The translations under genes and the position numbers were made by a program. The notes under the pieces are model-generated. The model was not told the DNA's origin. It did no database searches and worked only from the letters and a program-made list of their open reading frames with translations. A stretch of 26,662 nt of DNA. Source: JAOZTV01 sp965371805. GTDB lineage: Bacteria; Acidobacteriota; Aminicenantia; UBA2199. The DNA is taken from contig CBDUZW010000071.1 of NCBI GenBank assembly GCA_965371805.1, positions 1-26,662 of the forward strand, read 5' to 3'. Each line of letters opens with the position of its first letter. Within the stretch, counting starts at the first letter, position 1. Shown here piece after piece: positions 13,664 through 22,533 of the stretch.

Positions 13664-14671
13664 ATGAAAATAACAAACTACATATTAATTTTATTTATGG
13701 GGATGATTCTTTTTAATTGTGCAAAAACAAAAAAATTTCAGATTAGCTCTAATCCTGATAAAGCGTTAATTATGAGTCATGAAAAAGAAAAGCTTAAAGA
13801 ATCAACTTTCATTAATTATGGTCAGGAGACCCCGGGGAATGAAAATGTCTTATTCTGGGGAAAAGAAAAAGAACAATTTATAACTGTTGAAAAGAGAGGC
13901 TTTAAAAAATCAACACAAAGAGTAACTCCTGAATCAAATGAAGTTATTAATTTTAATCTGGAACCAATAAATGGCATTTCGCAAAAAGTATTTGAAGAAA
14001 AGGATTTATTAACGGGTAAATTTGCATTACTTCCACCAAATATTGAAGTTACCATACATTCAGGTATTGGAAGACTGGATAAAAGAAAAAAGTCCCCAGA
14101 AATATCTCAAAGAGTTTCAAAAGAATTTTTATTCAAATTTAATAAGGTATTAAAAAACAATAATCAAATTATCAGACTCAATTATGAAGACCAGAATTTT
14201 TTAAAGTTATGGGCAGAAATGTCTCCGGAGATAAGAAAAAATATTCAAAAAATCAACATAAAAAGGTTAAAATATTATGGTTCTCCCCCTTTTATAAAAA
14301 CAAATATTAATAAACTTCTTTTGGACAATGAAATTACTATTTCTCCAGATTACTTTCTATATGTATTAGGGAAATGTACATCAGAAACAAAAGGTAGAAA
14401 AATCGGCAATATATTTATGTCAATATTAGGCGCTGCTCATTCAGGTGCTATGCAGGGCGCCTATGGAATTACAACTTCTCATGATCCTTCTGCATTCTAT
14501 CCGGATTCAGGAACAATGATACTATTTTATGTAATTGATGCCAAGTCATCAGAAATCTTACATATAATCCCCGTATTTTCCGGATTAGATATAACAAAAG
14601 AGAAAAAAATTGATAAACTGATTAGCAGAATATCGACTTTTCCAAATATAAATAAAAAGAAGAAAAAATAA
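13664..14671 (+). CDS. Lipoprotein with PEGA-like N-terminal region
   Basis: 335 aa, ATG after TTGAGGTG. Lipoprotein signal with lipobox LFNC (Cys19). Residues 25-100 (FQISSNPDKALIMSHEKEKLKES ... FITVEKRGFKKSTQRVT ... NFNLEPI) follow the PEGA plan: S-x-P-x-x-A start, later [YF]-x-G-[YF] strand. The central part (LLPPNIEVTIHSGIGRLDKRKKSPE, ...EISQRVSKEFL) and the C-terminal part (ILGAAHSGAMQGAYG, TMILFYVIDAKSSEILH) suggest a GNA1162/TRAFD-like or CsgG-like envelope protein, but that is only a guess. It ends in KKKKK. Divergent from, and sharing activator sites with, the 13365 operon. Confidence 0.75.
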   Translation: MKITNYILILFMGMILFNCAKTKKFQISSNPDKALIMSHEKEKLKESTFINYGQETPGNENVLFWGKEKEQFITVEKRGFKKSTQRVTPESNEVINFNLEPINGISQKVFEEKDLLTGKFALLPPNIEVTIHSGIGRLDKRKKSPEISQRVSKEFLFKFNKVLKNNNQIIRLNYEDQNFLKLWAEMSPEIRKNIQKINIKRLKYYGSPPFIKTNINKLLLDNEITISPDYFLYVLGKCTSETKGRKIGNIFMSILGAAHSGAMQGAYGITTSHDPSAFYPDSGTMILFYVIDAKSSEILHIIPVFSGLDITKEKKIDKLISRISTFPNINKKKKK

Positions 14672-14757
14672 TAATGAGTACATTGAGGATTTTTAAAAAC
14701 CCTTATGGTGCAAACAAACTTTGATCTATTCGCCGAAAGAATCGCTCAATTCAGGTA

Positions 14758-16995
14758 TTAAATAGAAAATTGATCAAACTCTTTTTGAAGAGAAATTATA
14801 TCAGGTCTGTTTTGAGGCTCTTTATTTATCATTTTGAATATGATTGTATTTATTTCCTCTGGCAGATCTGGTTTTTTTATTATGGGCTTCGGATCTTTAT
14901 TTAAAATCTCAAACATAATTTCACCAGTTGTTTCTCCATTAAATGGTTTTTCTCCGGTCAGCATTTCATAAAAGATAATTCCCAATGAATAGATATCACC
15001 AGCAAATGAAAAAACTGAGTAAAATAGTTGTTCCGGTGGCATATAATATATGGTCCCGAGAACCATCCCTGTTTTTGTTAAACTATTTAGAGACTGGGTT
15101 TTTGCAAGACCGAAGTCAAGCAGTTTTACATTCAACTGTTCACCCTCTTTATATAGCATAATATTATCCGGTTTCAAATCCCGGTGAATTATCTCTTGTT
15201 TATGTAATTCAACTATTGCATTAATTATTTGTCTCATTATCGTAATACTGTTTTTAATTAATAAATCATTATTATTATCAATATAATGAGAAAGTGTATT
15301 TCCTTTAATATATTCCATAGCAATAAATAACTGATTATTATGTTCACCTATTTCAAATATTTTAATTATATTTTCATGATTAATACTTTTTAATACCTGA
15401 GCCTCGTTAAAAAATCTTTTTTTCTGGTTTAAATCTGTATTTATATCCTCTTTTAGAATTTTTATAGCAATCTCCTTTGATTTATCCTTTACATGGAACC
15501 CTTTAAAAACAACTGCCATCCCACCAGACCCAATTCTATTTAACAGCCTGTAAGAACCTATATGGCTCTTTTTTTTCCAGAAAGCAAAGAGTTTTCTATA
15601 TCTTAAAAAAAGCAATATTAAAATAACAAGAACCAGAATAAATCCAATAATAAAAAGTTTTGTTTTAAACCCCTGTTGAACTATTTCCAGTTTTTTTATT
15701 TGATTATCCTTTTCAAGTAAGAGATTGTTTTTTGACAAAAGAGTTATCTCCTTCTCTTTTTTTTCCGTTTCATATTTGGTTTGCATCTCGACGATTTTAT
15801 CATTAGACGATTTATTTAAAATTTTATCTTTAACTTCTATATGTTTTTTATAATATTCTAATCCCTCTTTATAATTCTTTTGTTTTTCATATAAATCTGA
15901 CATATATAAATAAAAATCTTTTAATAGGTTTTTATTTCCCAATTTTTTCAAAATCTCAAATGCTTCATTAAGTATCATATGCGCTTTTTTATAATCTTTC
16001 TTCTCCGTATAGATTTCGCCTATGTTTTGTAATGTGAATGCATAATTTAATTTATCTTTTAATTCTTTATTTATTTCCAGACTTTTTTGATAATTTATTA
16101 ATGATTTATCATATTCTTTTAAATTTTTATATGCATATCCTATATTATTAAAGGATATTGACATTCCTGTTTTATCATTTATTTTCATTTTGATTTCAAG
16201 AGCTTCATTATAAGCGTTTAATGCTTTCCTGGATTTATTCATCGCCTGATAAACAATTCCTGTATTTTCTATACAAGATGCGAAACGACTTAATTGGTTA
16301 ATACTTTTAAAAATTTTTTTAGCTCTATTATAATATATTAAGGCTGATTTGTATTGATCCAAATCATTATATACATGACCAATATTATTTAGATTATTTG
16401 CTATTCCTAACTTATCCCCTCTCTTTTCATCTATTTTTAAGGCTCTTAAATGACAATTAAGGGATTTTTCTAAATTCCCCATTACAAAATGTATTGTCCC
16501 CATATTATTTAAAATTATAGAAACTAATCTTAAACTTTTAATTTCCTTAAATAGTTTTATTGCCTTTTCATAATATTTCAATGCACTTGTATAATCGCTT
16601 TTTTTATTATATACAATCCCAATATTTGCATAAGAAGCTCCCAGACTTTTTTTATCACTTATTTTTAAAAAAGATTCAGCAGACTTTTCATGAAAAGTGA
16701 TAGCCTTATCTAAATTATTTAAATACATATTTGAAATCCCAATATAACGGAATGCACGTCCCTCCAATTTTATATCCTTGTATTGTTTTAGAAAGGAGAG
16801 AGCTTTTTTTGCGTATTCTATTGCCTTTTTTGGTGACTTGCTATTTAATGCTTTTGACAAGTTAACTAAGACTTCAATTTTTTCTTTTCCTGTGACAGTT
16901 TGTAGTTTTTTCTCAAGCGTCTCTATTGAATCATCTGCATTAACAATACTGCTTAAGACAAACATAAAAATTATTAATATTAAGATTTTTTTCAT
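14758..16995 (-). CDS. Membrane receptor Ser/Thr protein kinase with extracytoplasmic TPR domain
   Basis: 745 aa, ATG after AAGGAGTAATA. Signal peptide 1-20 (SSIVNADDS). TPR array about 45-395, including NNMGTIHFVMGNLEKSL and NNIGYAYKNLKEYDKSL. Coiled coil 400-447, membrane helix 447-466, kinase domain about 480-743. Lys512 (IAIK), HRDLKPDN (604-611), DFG (627-629) and MPPEQ are all present. It begins 12 nt after the kinase gene at 17008 and ends an operon that starts at 21380. From the coiled coil to the C-terminus it is nearly the same as the 17008 protein, while the TPR region is clearly different from it and closer in plan to the 6477 protein. It presumably responds to an envelope ligand and phosphorylates cytoplasmic targets; the substrates are unknown. 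Confidence 0.92.
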   Translation of the reverse strand: MKKILILIIFMFVLSSIVNADDSIETLEKKLQTVTGKEKIEVLVNLSKALNSKSPKKAIEYAKKALSFLKQYKDIKLEGRAFRYIGISNMYLNNLDKAITFHEKSAESFLKISDKKSLGASYANIGIVYNKKSDYTSALKYYEKAIKLFKEIKSLRLVSIILNNMGTIHFVMGNLEKSLNCHLRALKIDEKRGDKLGIANNLNNIGHVYNDLDQYKSALIYYNRAKKIFKSINQLSRFASCIENTGIVYQAMNKSRKALNAYNEALEIKMKINDKTGMSISFNNIGYAYKNLKEYDKSLINYQKSLEINKELKDKLNYAFTLQNIGEIYTEKKDYKKAHMILNEAFEILKKLGNKNLLKDFYLYMSDLYEKQKNYKEGLEYYKKHIEVKDKILNKSSNDKIVEMQTKYETEKKEKEITLLSKNNLLLEKDNQIKKLEIVQQGFKTKLFIIGFILVLVILILLFLRYRKLFAFWKKKSHIGSYRLLNRIGSGGMAVVFKGFHVKDKSKEIAIKILKEDINTDLNQKKRFFNEAQVLKSINHENIIKIFEIGEHNNQLFIAMEYIKGNTLSHYIDNNNDLLIKNSITIMRQIINAIVELHKQEIIHRDLKPDNIMLYKEGEQLNVKLLDFGLAKTQSLNSLTKTGMVLGTIYYMPPEQLFYSVFSFAGDIYSLGIIFYEMLTGEKPFNGETTGEIMFEILNKDPKPIIKKPDLPEEINTIIFKMINKEPQNRPDIISLQKEFDQFSI

Positions 16996-17007
16996 TATTA
17001 CTCCTTA

Positions 17008-19341
17008 TTAAAATTGCTTAAACAGATTTCGAATAGAAATTATATCAGGTCTGTTTTGAGGTTCTTTATTTATCATATTAAATATGATTGTATTTATTGC
17101 TTCAGGAAGATCTGGTTTTTTTAATATGGGATTCGGATCTTTATTTAAAATCTCAAACATAATTTCACCGGTTGTATCACCTTTAAAAGGTTTTTGTCCA
17201 GTTATCATTTCATAAAAGATAATTCCCAATGAATAGATATCACCAGCAAATGAAAATACTGAATGAAATAGTTGTTCCGGTGGCATATAATATATTGTTC
17301 CCAGAATCATTCCTGTCTTAGTTAAACTATTTAGAGATTGAGTTTTGGCAAGACCAAAATCAAGAAGTTTTACATTCAGCTGTTCACCATCTTCATACAG
17401 CATAATATTATCCGGTTTCAAATCACGGTGAATTATCTCTTTTTTATGTAATTCAACTATTGAATTAATTATTTGTCTCATTATCATAATTTTGTTTTTT
17501 ATAAATAAATCAGTATTATTATCAATGTAATGAGATAGTGTATCTCCTTTTATATATTCCATAGCAATAAATAACTGATTATTAAGTTCACCTACCTCAA
17601 ATATTTTAATTATATTTTCATGTTGAATATCTTTTAATATTTTAGCCTCATTAAAAAATCTTTCTTTCTGGTTTATATCTGTATCAATATCCTCTTTAAG
17701 GATTTTTATTGCAATCTCCTTTGATTTATCTTTCACATGAAAACCTTTAAAAACAACAGCCATACCACCTGACCCTATTCTGTCTAATAGCCTGTAAGGA
17801 CCTATATGACTCTTTTTCTTCCAAAATGCAAACAGTTTTTTGTATCTAAAAAACAGCAATATTAAAATAACAAAAACCAGTACGAATCCAATAATAAAAA
17901 ATTTTGTCTTAAACCCCTGTTGAACTATTTCCAGCTTTTTAATCTGATTATCCTTTTCAAGTAAGATATTGTTTTTAGATAGAAGAGTTATCTCTTTTTC
18001 CTTTTTTTCTGTATCATACTTCGTCTGCATTTCCGCTATTTTATCATTTGACGCTTTATTTAAAATTTTATCTTTAACTTCAATATGTTTTTTGTAATAA
18101 TCTAATGCCTCTTTATAGTTATTTTTTGCTTCTGCCAATTCTGTCAAACTATTATAAGTATCTCGAATTAAATATAGTGTTTTAACTGTTTTTGACATTT
18201 TTAATGCTTTATTATAATTCAATTCAGCTTTTTTATATTTCTTTTGTATTAAATAAATATAGCCTGTATTTTTATAAAATATGATTTGAGATTCAATATT
18301 ATTTGTTTGTTTTGCCAGCTCAAAAGATTTTTTGTAATATAACATTGCTTTAGAAAGATTGTTTGACATTCTATATGATAGTGCTATGTTTGCATAATAT
18401 TTGCTTGCACCTTCATAAAATTTAATTTCTAAACTCAACTTTAATGCCTTTTTAAAAAAAGGCAATCCCTTACTGATTTTATTCTGATAGGCATAAATCA
18501 AAGCTTTTGTATTATACTTTTGACAAAGATATCTCTTTCTATTAGATTTTTTATCCATAAGAATTCCTTTTTCAATATAAGACATTGCTTTTTTATAATC
18601 TTTTCTGCTTATATATATATTTGCAATATTATTATATGTCCGACTTAATCCGGTTGTGTTTTTTATTTCCTCATCAATTTTAATACTTTTAAAATAGCAT
18701 TCGAGGGTTTTTGAGATTTTACCTATTTTTCTATAAAGAATACCTAAACTGTTTAAAGCTATGGAAATTGCTTCTTTATAATTACTCTTTTTCGCTAACT
18801 TTATAGAACGAAGTAAGTAGGTTTCACTATCCTTATATTTATAGAAATGTATATAAATTTCACCAATATTATTTAGATAATCAACAAATCCCAGTTTGTT
18901 TTCCAGTAATTCACAAAGTTTTCCAAATTCCCTAAAATTATTCTCTGCCTCTTTATATTTACTTTGATCTAAGTATTCTTCTCCAAGTTTTTTATAAAAA
19001 TCACTCATTTTTTTTTTATTATCCAATTTTTTATAAAAATCCAGTGCTTTTTTTAGATAATTAATGCTTTTTTTATGTTGATTTGTTTTTATAAAAAATC
19101 TTGCCATTTCTGAATATACTTTACCTGTTTGAGAAGGAAAATTCTCTTTTGATATTTTTAATGCTTGTAACAGATATTCTTCACCTGTTTCTTTTGACTC
19201 AATATTTGCAAAGGCTTTATCAATAACAGTTTTAATCTCAGGGTCAAGTAGATTTTGTTTATCTTCTAATTTACTTTTCCCAGCTAGAGATAAAAAAAAC
19301 ATCAAAAAAATAATAATAAAACAATATAATCTTTTATTCAA
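17008..19341 (-). CDS. Membrane receptor Ser/Thr protein kinase with extracytoplasmic TPR domain (diverged sensor)
   Basis: 777 aa, ATG after AGAAGGAGAATTACA. Signal peptide 1-20. TPR-like array about 50-430 with 9 or 10 units and less regular repeats than its two paralogues. Coiled coil 435-480 (KIAEMQTKYDTEKKEKEITLL), membrane helix 481-500, kinase domain about 515-775. The glycine loop GSGGMA, Lys546, HRDLKPDN (Asp640), DFG (Asp661) and MPPEQ are intact. It lies 118 nt after the PD40 gene ending at 19460. A near-palindrome, TCCTTTTAAAAGGA flanked by TGAA/TTCA (19381-19404), is in that gap. The tandem with 14758 probably arose by duplication followed by homogenisation of the output half. 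Confidence 0.92.
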   Translation of the reverse strand: MNKRLYCFIIIFLMFFLSLAGKSKLEDKQNLLDPEIKTVIDKAFANIESKETGEEYLLQALKISKENFPSQTGKVYSEMARFFIKTNQHKKSINYLKKALDFYKKLDNKKKMSDFYKKLGEEYLDQSKYKEAENNFREFGKLCELLENKLGFVDYLNNIGEIYIHFYKYKDSETYLLRSIKLAKKSNYKEAISIALNSLGILYRKIGKISKTLECYFKSIKIDEEIKNTTGLSRTYNNIANIYISRKDYKKAMSYIEKGILMDKKSNRKRYLCQKYNTKALIYAYQNKISKGLPFFKKALKLSLEIKFYEGASKYYANIALSYRMSNNLSKAMLYYKKSFELAKQTNNIESQIIFYKNTGYIYLIQKKYKKAELNYNKALKMSKTVKTLYLIRDTYNSLTELAEAKNNYKEALDYYKKHIEVKDKILNKASNDKIAEMQTKYDTEKKEKEITLLSKNNILLEKDNQIKKLEIVQQGFKTKFFIIGFVLVFVILILLFFRYKKLFAFWKKKSHIGPYRLLDRIGSGGMAVVFKGFHVKDKSKEIAIKILKEDIDTDINQKERFFNEAKILKDIQHENIIKIFEVGELNNQLFIAMEYIKGDTLSHYIDNNTDLFIKNKIMIMRQIINSIVELHKKEIIHRDLKPDNIMLYEDGEQLNVKLLDFGLAKTQSLNSLTKTGMILGTIYYMPPEQLFHSVFSFAGDIYSLGIIFYEMITGQKPFKGDTTGEIMFEILNKDPNPILKKPDLPEAINTIIFNMINKEPQNRPDIISIRNLFKQF

Positions 19342-19387
19342 TTGTAATTCTCCTTCTGCATTTTCTGGTTAATTTCTAATTGAATTT

Positions 19388-19399
19388 CCTTTTAAAAGG
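19388..19399. promoter_or_regulatory. Palindrome upstream of the kinase pair
   Basis: CCTTTTAAAAGG, extended by imperfect TGAA/TTCA arms to 19381-19404, between the PD40 gene and the first kinase gene. No T-run follows on the minus strand, and no good -35/-10 pair was found. It could be an internal operator or an mRNA hairpin that sets relative expression within the operon. Confidence 0.3.
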
Positions 19400-19459
19400 A
19401 TTCATAAGTTAAACTACCATAATAAAACTTTTTTTTCAATAAAATTTTAATTTGACATT

Positions 19460-20395
19460 CTATTTGATATTAAATGAATTTTTCAAATCATTAATTCTAA
19501 TCATATAAATATCCATCATACCATTACTAGGTCCTCTGAAAATTGAAGTTATTTGCTTATAGTCTCTTTTTTTTTCCCAGAAATTACCATAGGGTATTCG
19601 ATTGGAGGAGAATATTAGATATTTTTTATCCGGACTTACAGAAGGACTGTAATCCCTCCATTTAGAGTTTATTGGTGCCGGTAATTTTTCAGCTTTTGAC
19701 CAGTTATTTCCTCTCCGATACGATATATAAATATCTCCAGCACCTGATCGATAAGAGGTGAATAATAAATAAGACTCATCCGGTGATATATATGGATTCA
19801 CTTCGGAAGATTCTGAATTAATTTCATTCCCTAAAATAATCGCTTCATGATATACCCCATCTTTAAATTCAGATTTATAAATATGGATCTTTGTACTATC
19901 ATCTTTTGGGTGAGAACAAAAATACAAGTTCCCATTCTGTGCAATTGAGGGATAATACTCTCCCCTTGGACTATTTATTACTCTACTGAACCGATTAACT
20001 TCTGTCCATCCTGTTTCATTTTTTTTTACAAAATATAGATCAAAGTCCTTTGGTTTTTTATTATCTATATCCACAGGCCGATTTGAACTAAAAAACAGTG
20101 TATTGCCATCAGAACTCAAAAATGGAGATGAATCACTATACTGTCCTGAGAATTCTGCAACTTCCGGTTCCTGCCACTCTCCATTAAGATTTTTTGAGAT
20201 CTTTAGAATAACCTGCTGACCATAAAACATTCTGCTAAAGTAAAATTCATTCATATCTTTTGAATAGCAGCCATCCCTTTCATAAGCTCCGGTACTGACC
20301 AATCCGGTCAAAAATGGTGTTGCCGGTTTCTTCTCATTTGCATCAATACTAAATATAAAAAGCATTGCAAATATAACACATATTATCTTTTTCAT
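19460..20395 (-). CDS. PD40 (TolB-like) beta-propeller protein, exported
   Basis: 311 aa, ATG after AGGAGT. Signal peptide MKKIICVIFAMLFIFSIDANE. At least four PD40/WD40-like blades are visible from their hallmark strands: YSDSSPFLSSDGNTLFFSSNRP, GEYYPSIAQNGNLYFCS, SEVNPYISPDESYLLFTSYRSG and RDYSPSVSPDKKYLIFSSNR. Such exported propellers act as periplasmic binding or structural modules, with no catalytic residues to identify. Paralogue of the gene just upstream (one base apart), so the two are cotranscribed and probably arose by duplication. They are followed by two TPR kinases, making the propellers candidate ligands or co-receptors of the kinases (inference). Confidence 0.85.
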   Translation of the reverse strand: MKKIICVIFAMLFIFSIDANEKKPATPFLTGLVSTGAYERDGCYSKDMNEFYFSRMFYGQQVILKISKNLNGEWQEPEVAEFSGQYSDSSPFLSSDGNTLFFSSNRPVDIDNKKPKDFDLYFVKKNETGWTEVNRFSRVINSPRGEYYPSIAQNGNLYFCSHPKDDSTKIHIYKSEFKDGVYHEAIILGNEINSESSEVNPYISPDESYLLFTSYRSGAGDIYISYRRGNNWSKAEKLPAPINSKWRDYSPSVSPDKKYLIFSSNRIPYGNFWEKKRDYKQITSIFRGPSNGMMDIYMIRINDLKNSFNIK

Positions 20396-20396
20396 C

Positions 20397-21380
20397 TTAT
20401 TTACTCCTCTTTAGTGGATTGTATTTATCAAGAAATTCAATTTTGAGCCATACTATATTTCCTTTTCCGTTTTTCCAACTATTTTGCCTCTCTTTCAATT
20501 CAGTAAACTTAATTCTTTTCTCCGAATAATTTTCATTTTTCATTCCAAATCCCTGCATATTCAAAAAAAGAAATTCCCCATCAGGAGAAAAAATTGGCAT
20601 TCTTGTATCATAAGCAAATTCTTTAATGATTACCGGTTTCTGAAAGTTTCCATCTTTTGTCCGAAAGGATACAGCAAAACCCTCTTCAGTTTTTCCTCTG
20701 CTATAAAGATTAAATAAGATTAAATTTCCATCTGATGATATACAGGGCCAACCTTCCTGATATTCTGAGTTAATATCAGATCCAAGATTTTCAGCTTTAT
20801 TGAATTTCCCATTTTCCCATCTACTAACATATATGTCCATACTTCCATTACCACCCTTCCGGTTGGAACTGAAATATAGATCGCCTCCTGATGAGAGACT
20901 GGGACATCCTTCATCACTATCCGGTTGATTAATTACAGATGGTAAAATTTCAGGTTTACCCCATGTTTTCCCATTTCGTTCTACAAACCAGATATTATCC
21001 TTTTTAGAAGGTTTTCCTTTCCCTGATATTGGACGCGTGGATGTATAATATAAACGCTTCCCATCCGGTGAAAAAAAAGGATTGTCGTCAACATACTGAC
21101 CAGAAAAACTTGCAACTTCCGGTTTTGACCATTTACCATCAACTTTTTTCATAAAAATTATCACGTGAATTAAGTGGGCAATAGAATAATACACTTCAGT
21201 ATAGTCTGGAGAAAATACAGCTGAACTATGGTTATGAAGATCAGTAGAAATAATACCCGGAGCAAAGATCTGAGGGGTAAGTCCGGGTTTTTTCTGCCCG
21301 AAATATTTGTCTTTTTCTGTTTTTGCCGTTAAAAATATAAATCCTATTATTATAAAACCTATCAAAAATGTTTTTTTCAT
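20397..21380 (-). CDS. PD40 (TolB-like) beta-propeller protein, exported
   Basis: 327 aa from the ATG at 21380, chosen because GGGAGG precedes it and MKKTFLIGFIIIGFIFLTAKT is a signal peptide; an in-frame TTG four codons earlier lies within the ribosome site itself. PD40 blades: HNHSSAVFSPDYTEVYYS, YVDDNPFFSPDGKRLYYTSTR, DEGCPSLSSGGDLYFSSNRKG, QEGWPCISSDGNLILFN and DTRMPIFSPDGEFLFLNMQG. First gene of the 21380 to 14758 operon and divergent from the membrane LuxR-type regulator gene. The stop codon lies one base before the ATG of the next gene, indicating coupled translation. Confidence 0.85.
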   Translation of the reverse strand: MKKTFLIGFIIIGFIFLTAKTEKDKYFGQKKPGLTPQIFAPGIISTDLHNHSSAVFSPDYTEVYYSIAHLIHVIIFMKKVDGKWSKPEVASFSGQYVDDNPFFSPDGKRLYYTSTRPISGKGKPSKKDNIWFVERNGKTWGKPEILPSVINQPDSDEGCPSLSSGGDLYFSSNRKGGNGSMDIYVSRWENGKFNKAENLGSDINSEYQEGWPCISSDGNLILFNLYSRGKTEEGFAVSFRTKDGNFQKPVIIKEFAYDTRMPIFSPDGEFLFLNMQGFGMKNENYSEKRIKFTELKERQNSWKNGKGNIVWLKIEFLDKYNPLKRSK

Positions 21381-21402
21381 AAATCCTCCCAATGCACAAA
21401 AT

Positions 21403-21443
21403 AGTATACATTATGATTTTTTTATACTGTATTCCGGTACAGT
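21403..21443 (-). promoter_or_regulatory. Promoter of the PD40-kinase operon with palindrome at the -35 position
   Basis: The minus strand has a good -10 (TATACT, 21408-21403). The 17-bp-distant hexamer (21431-21426) is TACAGT, not a -35 consensus. That hexamer is one arm of the inverted repeat ACTGTA-TTCCGG-TACAGT (21426-21443). A second GGTACAG copy lies at 21462-21468. A weak -35 covered by a dyad is typical of activator-dependent promoters where LuxR-type proteins bind, and such a regulator is encoded right next to it. Confidence 0.45.
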
Positions 21444-21521
21444 TTTCTAAATTCATACCAAGGTACAGGGCGTTATTTATTAATTTGACTTTGCTGCTTT
21501 TTGATGCTACAAATAGCCTTA

Positions 21522-22463
21522 ATGAATCACCTGAACATTCTTATATATTTTCTTGCCATAGTGCCGGCAATCTCTGCTATCACAACACTTTTTCAATATA
21601 AAAAAACTTATAAAAAAAAGTTTCTTTTATATTTTATTTTTTATTTTTTTATATTGCTTCTATCCATTATTTTAAATTTGATCAGCAAATATTATTTAGC
21701 TAATATAATTGACCTTGAACAAAGTACAAAAATTGATATATTAATAATTGTTTTCACTGTTTACAGTATAATATTTCTAATTTTTGTCTGGGAAATATAT
21801 CTGATCCTTAAAGGATGTATTTCTTTAATTGGAAAAGAGAAAACAATCAAGTTTTCAAACTATTTTATCCTACTCTCCATCTCAAGTTTATTTTTTGTCG
21901 GTATTGGTTTTATAATATTCTTAGAAGGATATGATACAGATTTTTATAGAATTTTAATATTTTCAGGTTCTTTTATTGCCCTGCTCTTATTTTTCTTTGT
22001 TTTTTGGAAGATCAGGCAATTAAACTCTTTTACAGATAATGTTATCAAAATTATATCTTTCATTTTTATAGCTTTCAGTATTATTTTTTCTTTAAAATTC
22101 ATTTTTAATAGTTTAGCCTTAAAAGGAGGCTGGGATTTTCCTTATAGAACAATACCCAGTATCTACTTAGCGCAATCTCTTATTTCAATCTATATTATTA
22201 AATTCTTAATTGGACCATATCTTCAAAAAAATAATATTAAAAATTCCACACCGGAAAAATTGATAGAATTTTTACATTCATTAAAATTATCAAAAAGAGA
22301 ATCTGAAGTTGCAGGATTAATTCTTGAGGGAAAAACAAATAAAGAAATTGAGCAGAAACTTTTTATTTCAATGAGAACCGTTAAATTCCATACGGGAAAT
22401 ATATACAAAAAATCATCTGTGAAATCAAGAAATCAATTAATAAACCTATACAGAAATATTTGA
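21522..22463 (+). CDS. Membrane-bound LuxR-family transcriptional regulator
   Basis: 313 aa from the ATG at 21522; starts at 21504 (ATG) or 21501 (TTG) are possible, and none has a clear Shine-Dalgarno. A TTGACT-17-TACAAA promoter-like pair (21485-21513) would give a near-leaderless mRNA starting at 21522. The N-terminal 215 residues are seven hydrophobic helices. After a linker, the last 60 residues are a LuxR-type helix-turn-helix: LSKRESEVAGLILEGKTNKEI, then KLFISMRTVKFHTGNIYKKSSVKSRNQL. This is the GerE pattern with the T-V-K-x-H recognition helix. No response-regulator or autoinducer domain is present, so the membrane part is the likely sensor. Divergent from the PD40-kinase operon, which it may control. 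Confidence 0.85.
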   Translation: MNHLNILIYFLAIVPAISAITTLFQYKKTYKKKFLLYFIFYFFILLLSIILNLISKYYLANIIDLEQSTKIDILIIVFTVYSIIFLIFVWEIYLILKGCISLIGKEKTIKFSNYFILLSISSLFFVGIGFIIFLEGYDTDFYRILIFSGSFIALLLFFFVFWKIRQLNSFTDNVIKIISFIFIAFSIIFSLKFIFNSLALKGGWDFPYRTIPSIYLAQSLISIYIIKFLIGPYLQKNNIKNSTPEKLIEFLHSLKLSKRESEVAGLILEGKTNKEIEQKLFISMRTVKFHTGNIYKKSSVKSRNQLINLYRNI

Positions 22464-22478
22464 ACTTCCCGTTTTACT

Positions 22479-22497
22479 ATCCAGATATTATCTGGAT
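22479..22497. terminator. Hairpin between convergent genes, possible bidirectional terminator
   Basis: ATCCAGAT-ATT-ATCTGGAT, a perfect 8-bp stem with a 3-base loop, lies 15 nt after the LuxR-type gene and 36 nt after the MATE gene, which converge here. T-runs are short, so it may be a weak terminator or an RNA-stabilising hairpin. Confidence 0.5.
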
Positions 22498-22533
22498 ATA
22501 TTCTTAGTGATTCTTGATCAAAATTTTTTATTT

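Noticed and set aside
14686..14703. AGGATTTTT/AAAAACCCT inverted repeat between convergent genes
   Set aside because: The stem has an internal mismatch, is mostly A-T and has no loop, so a terminator call is not supported.
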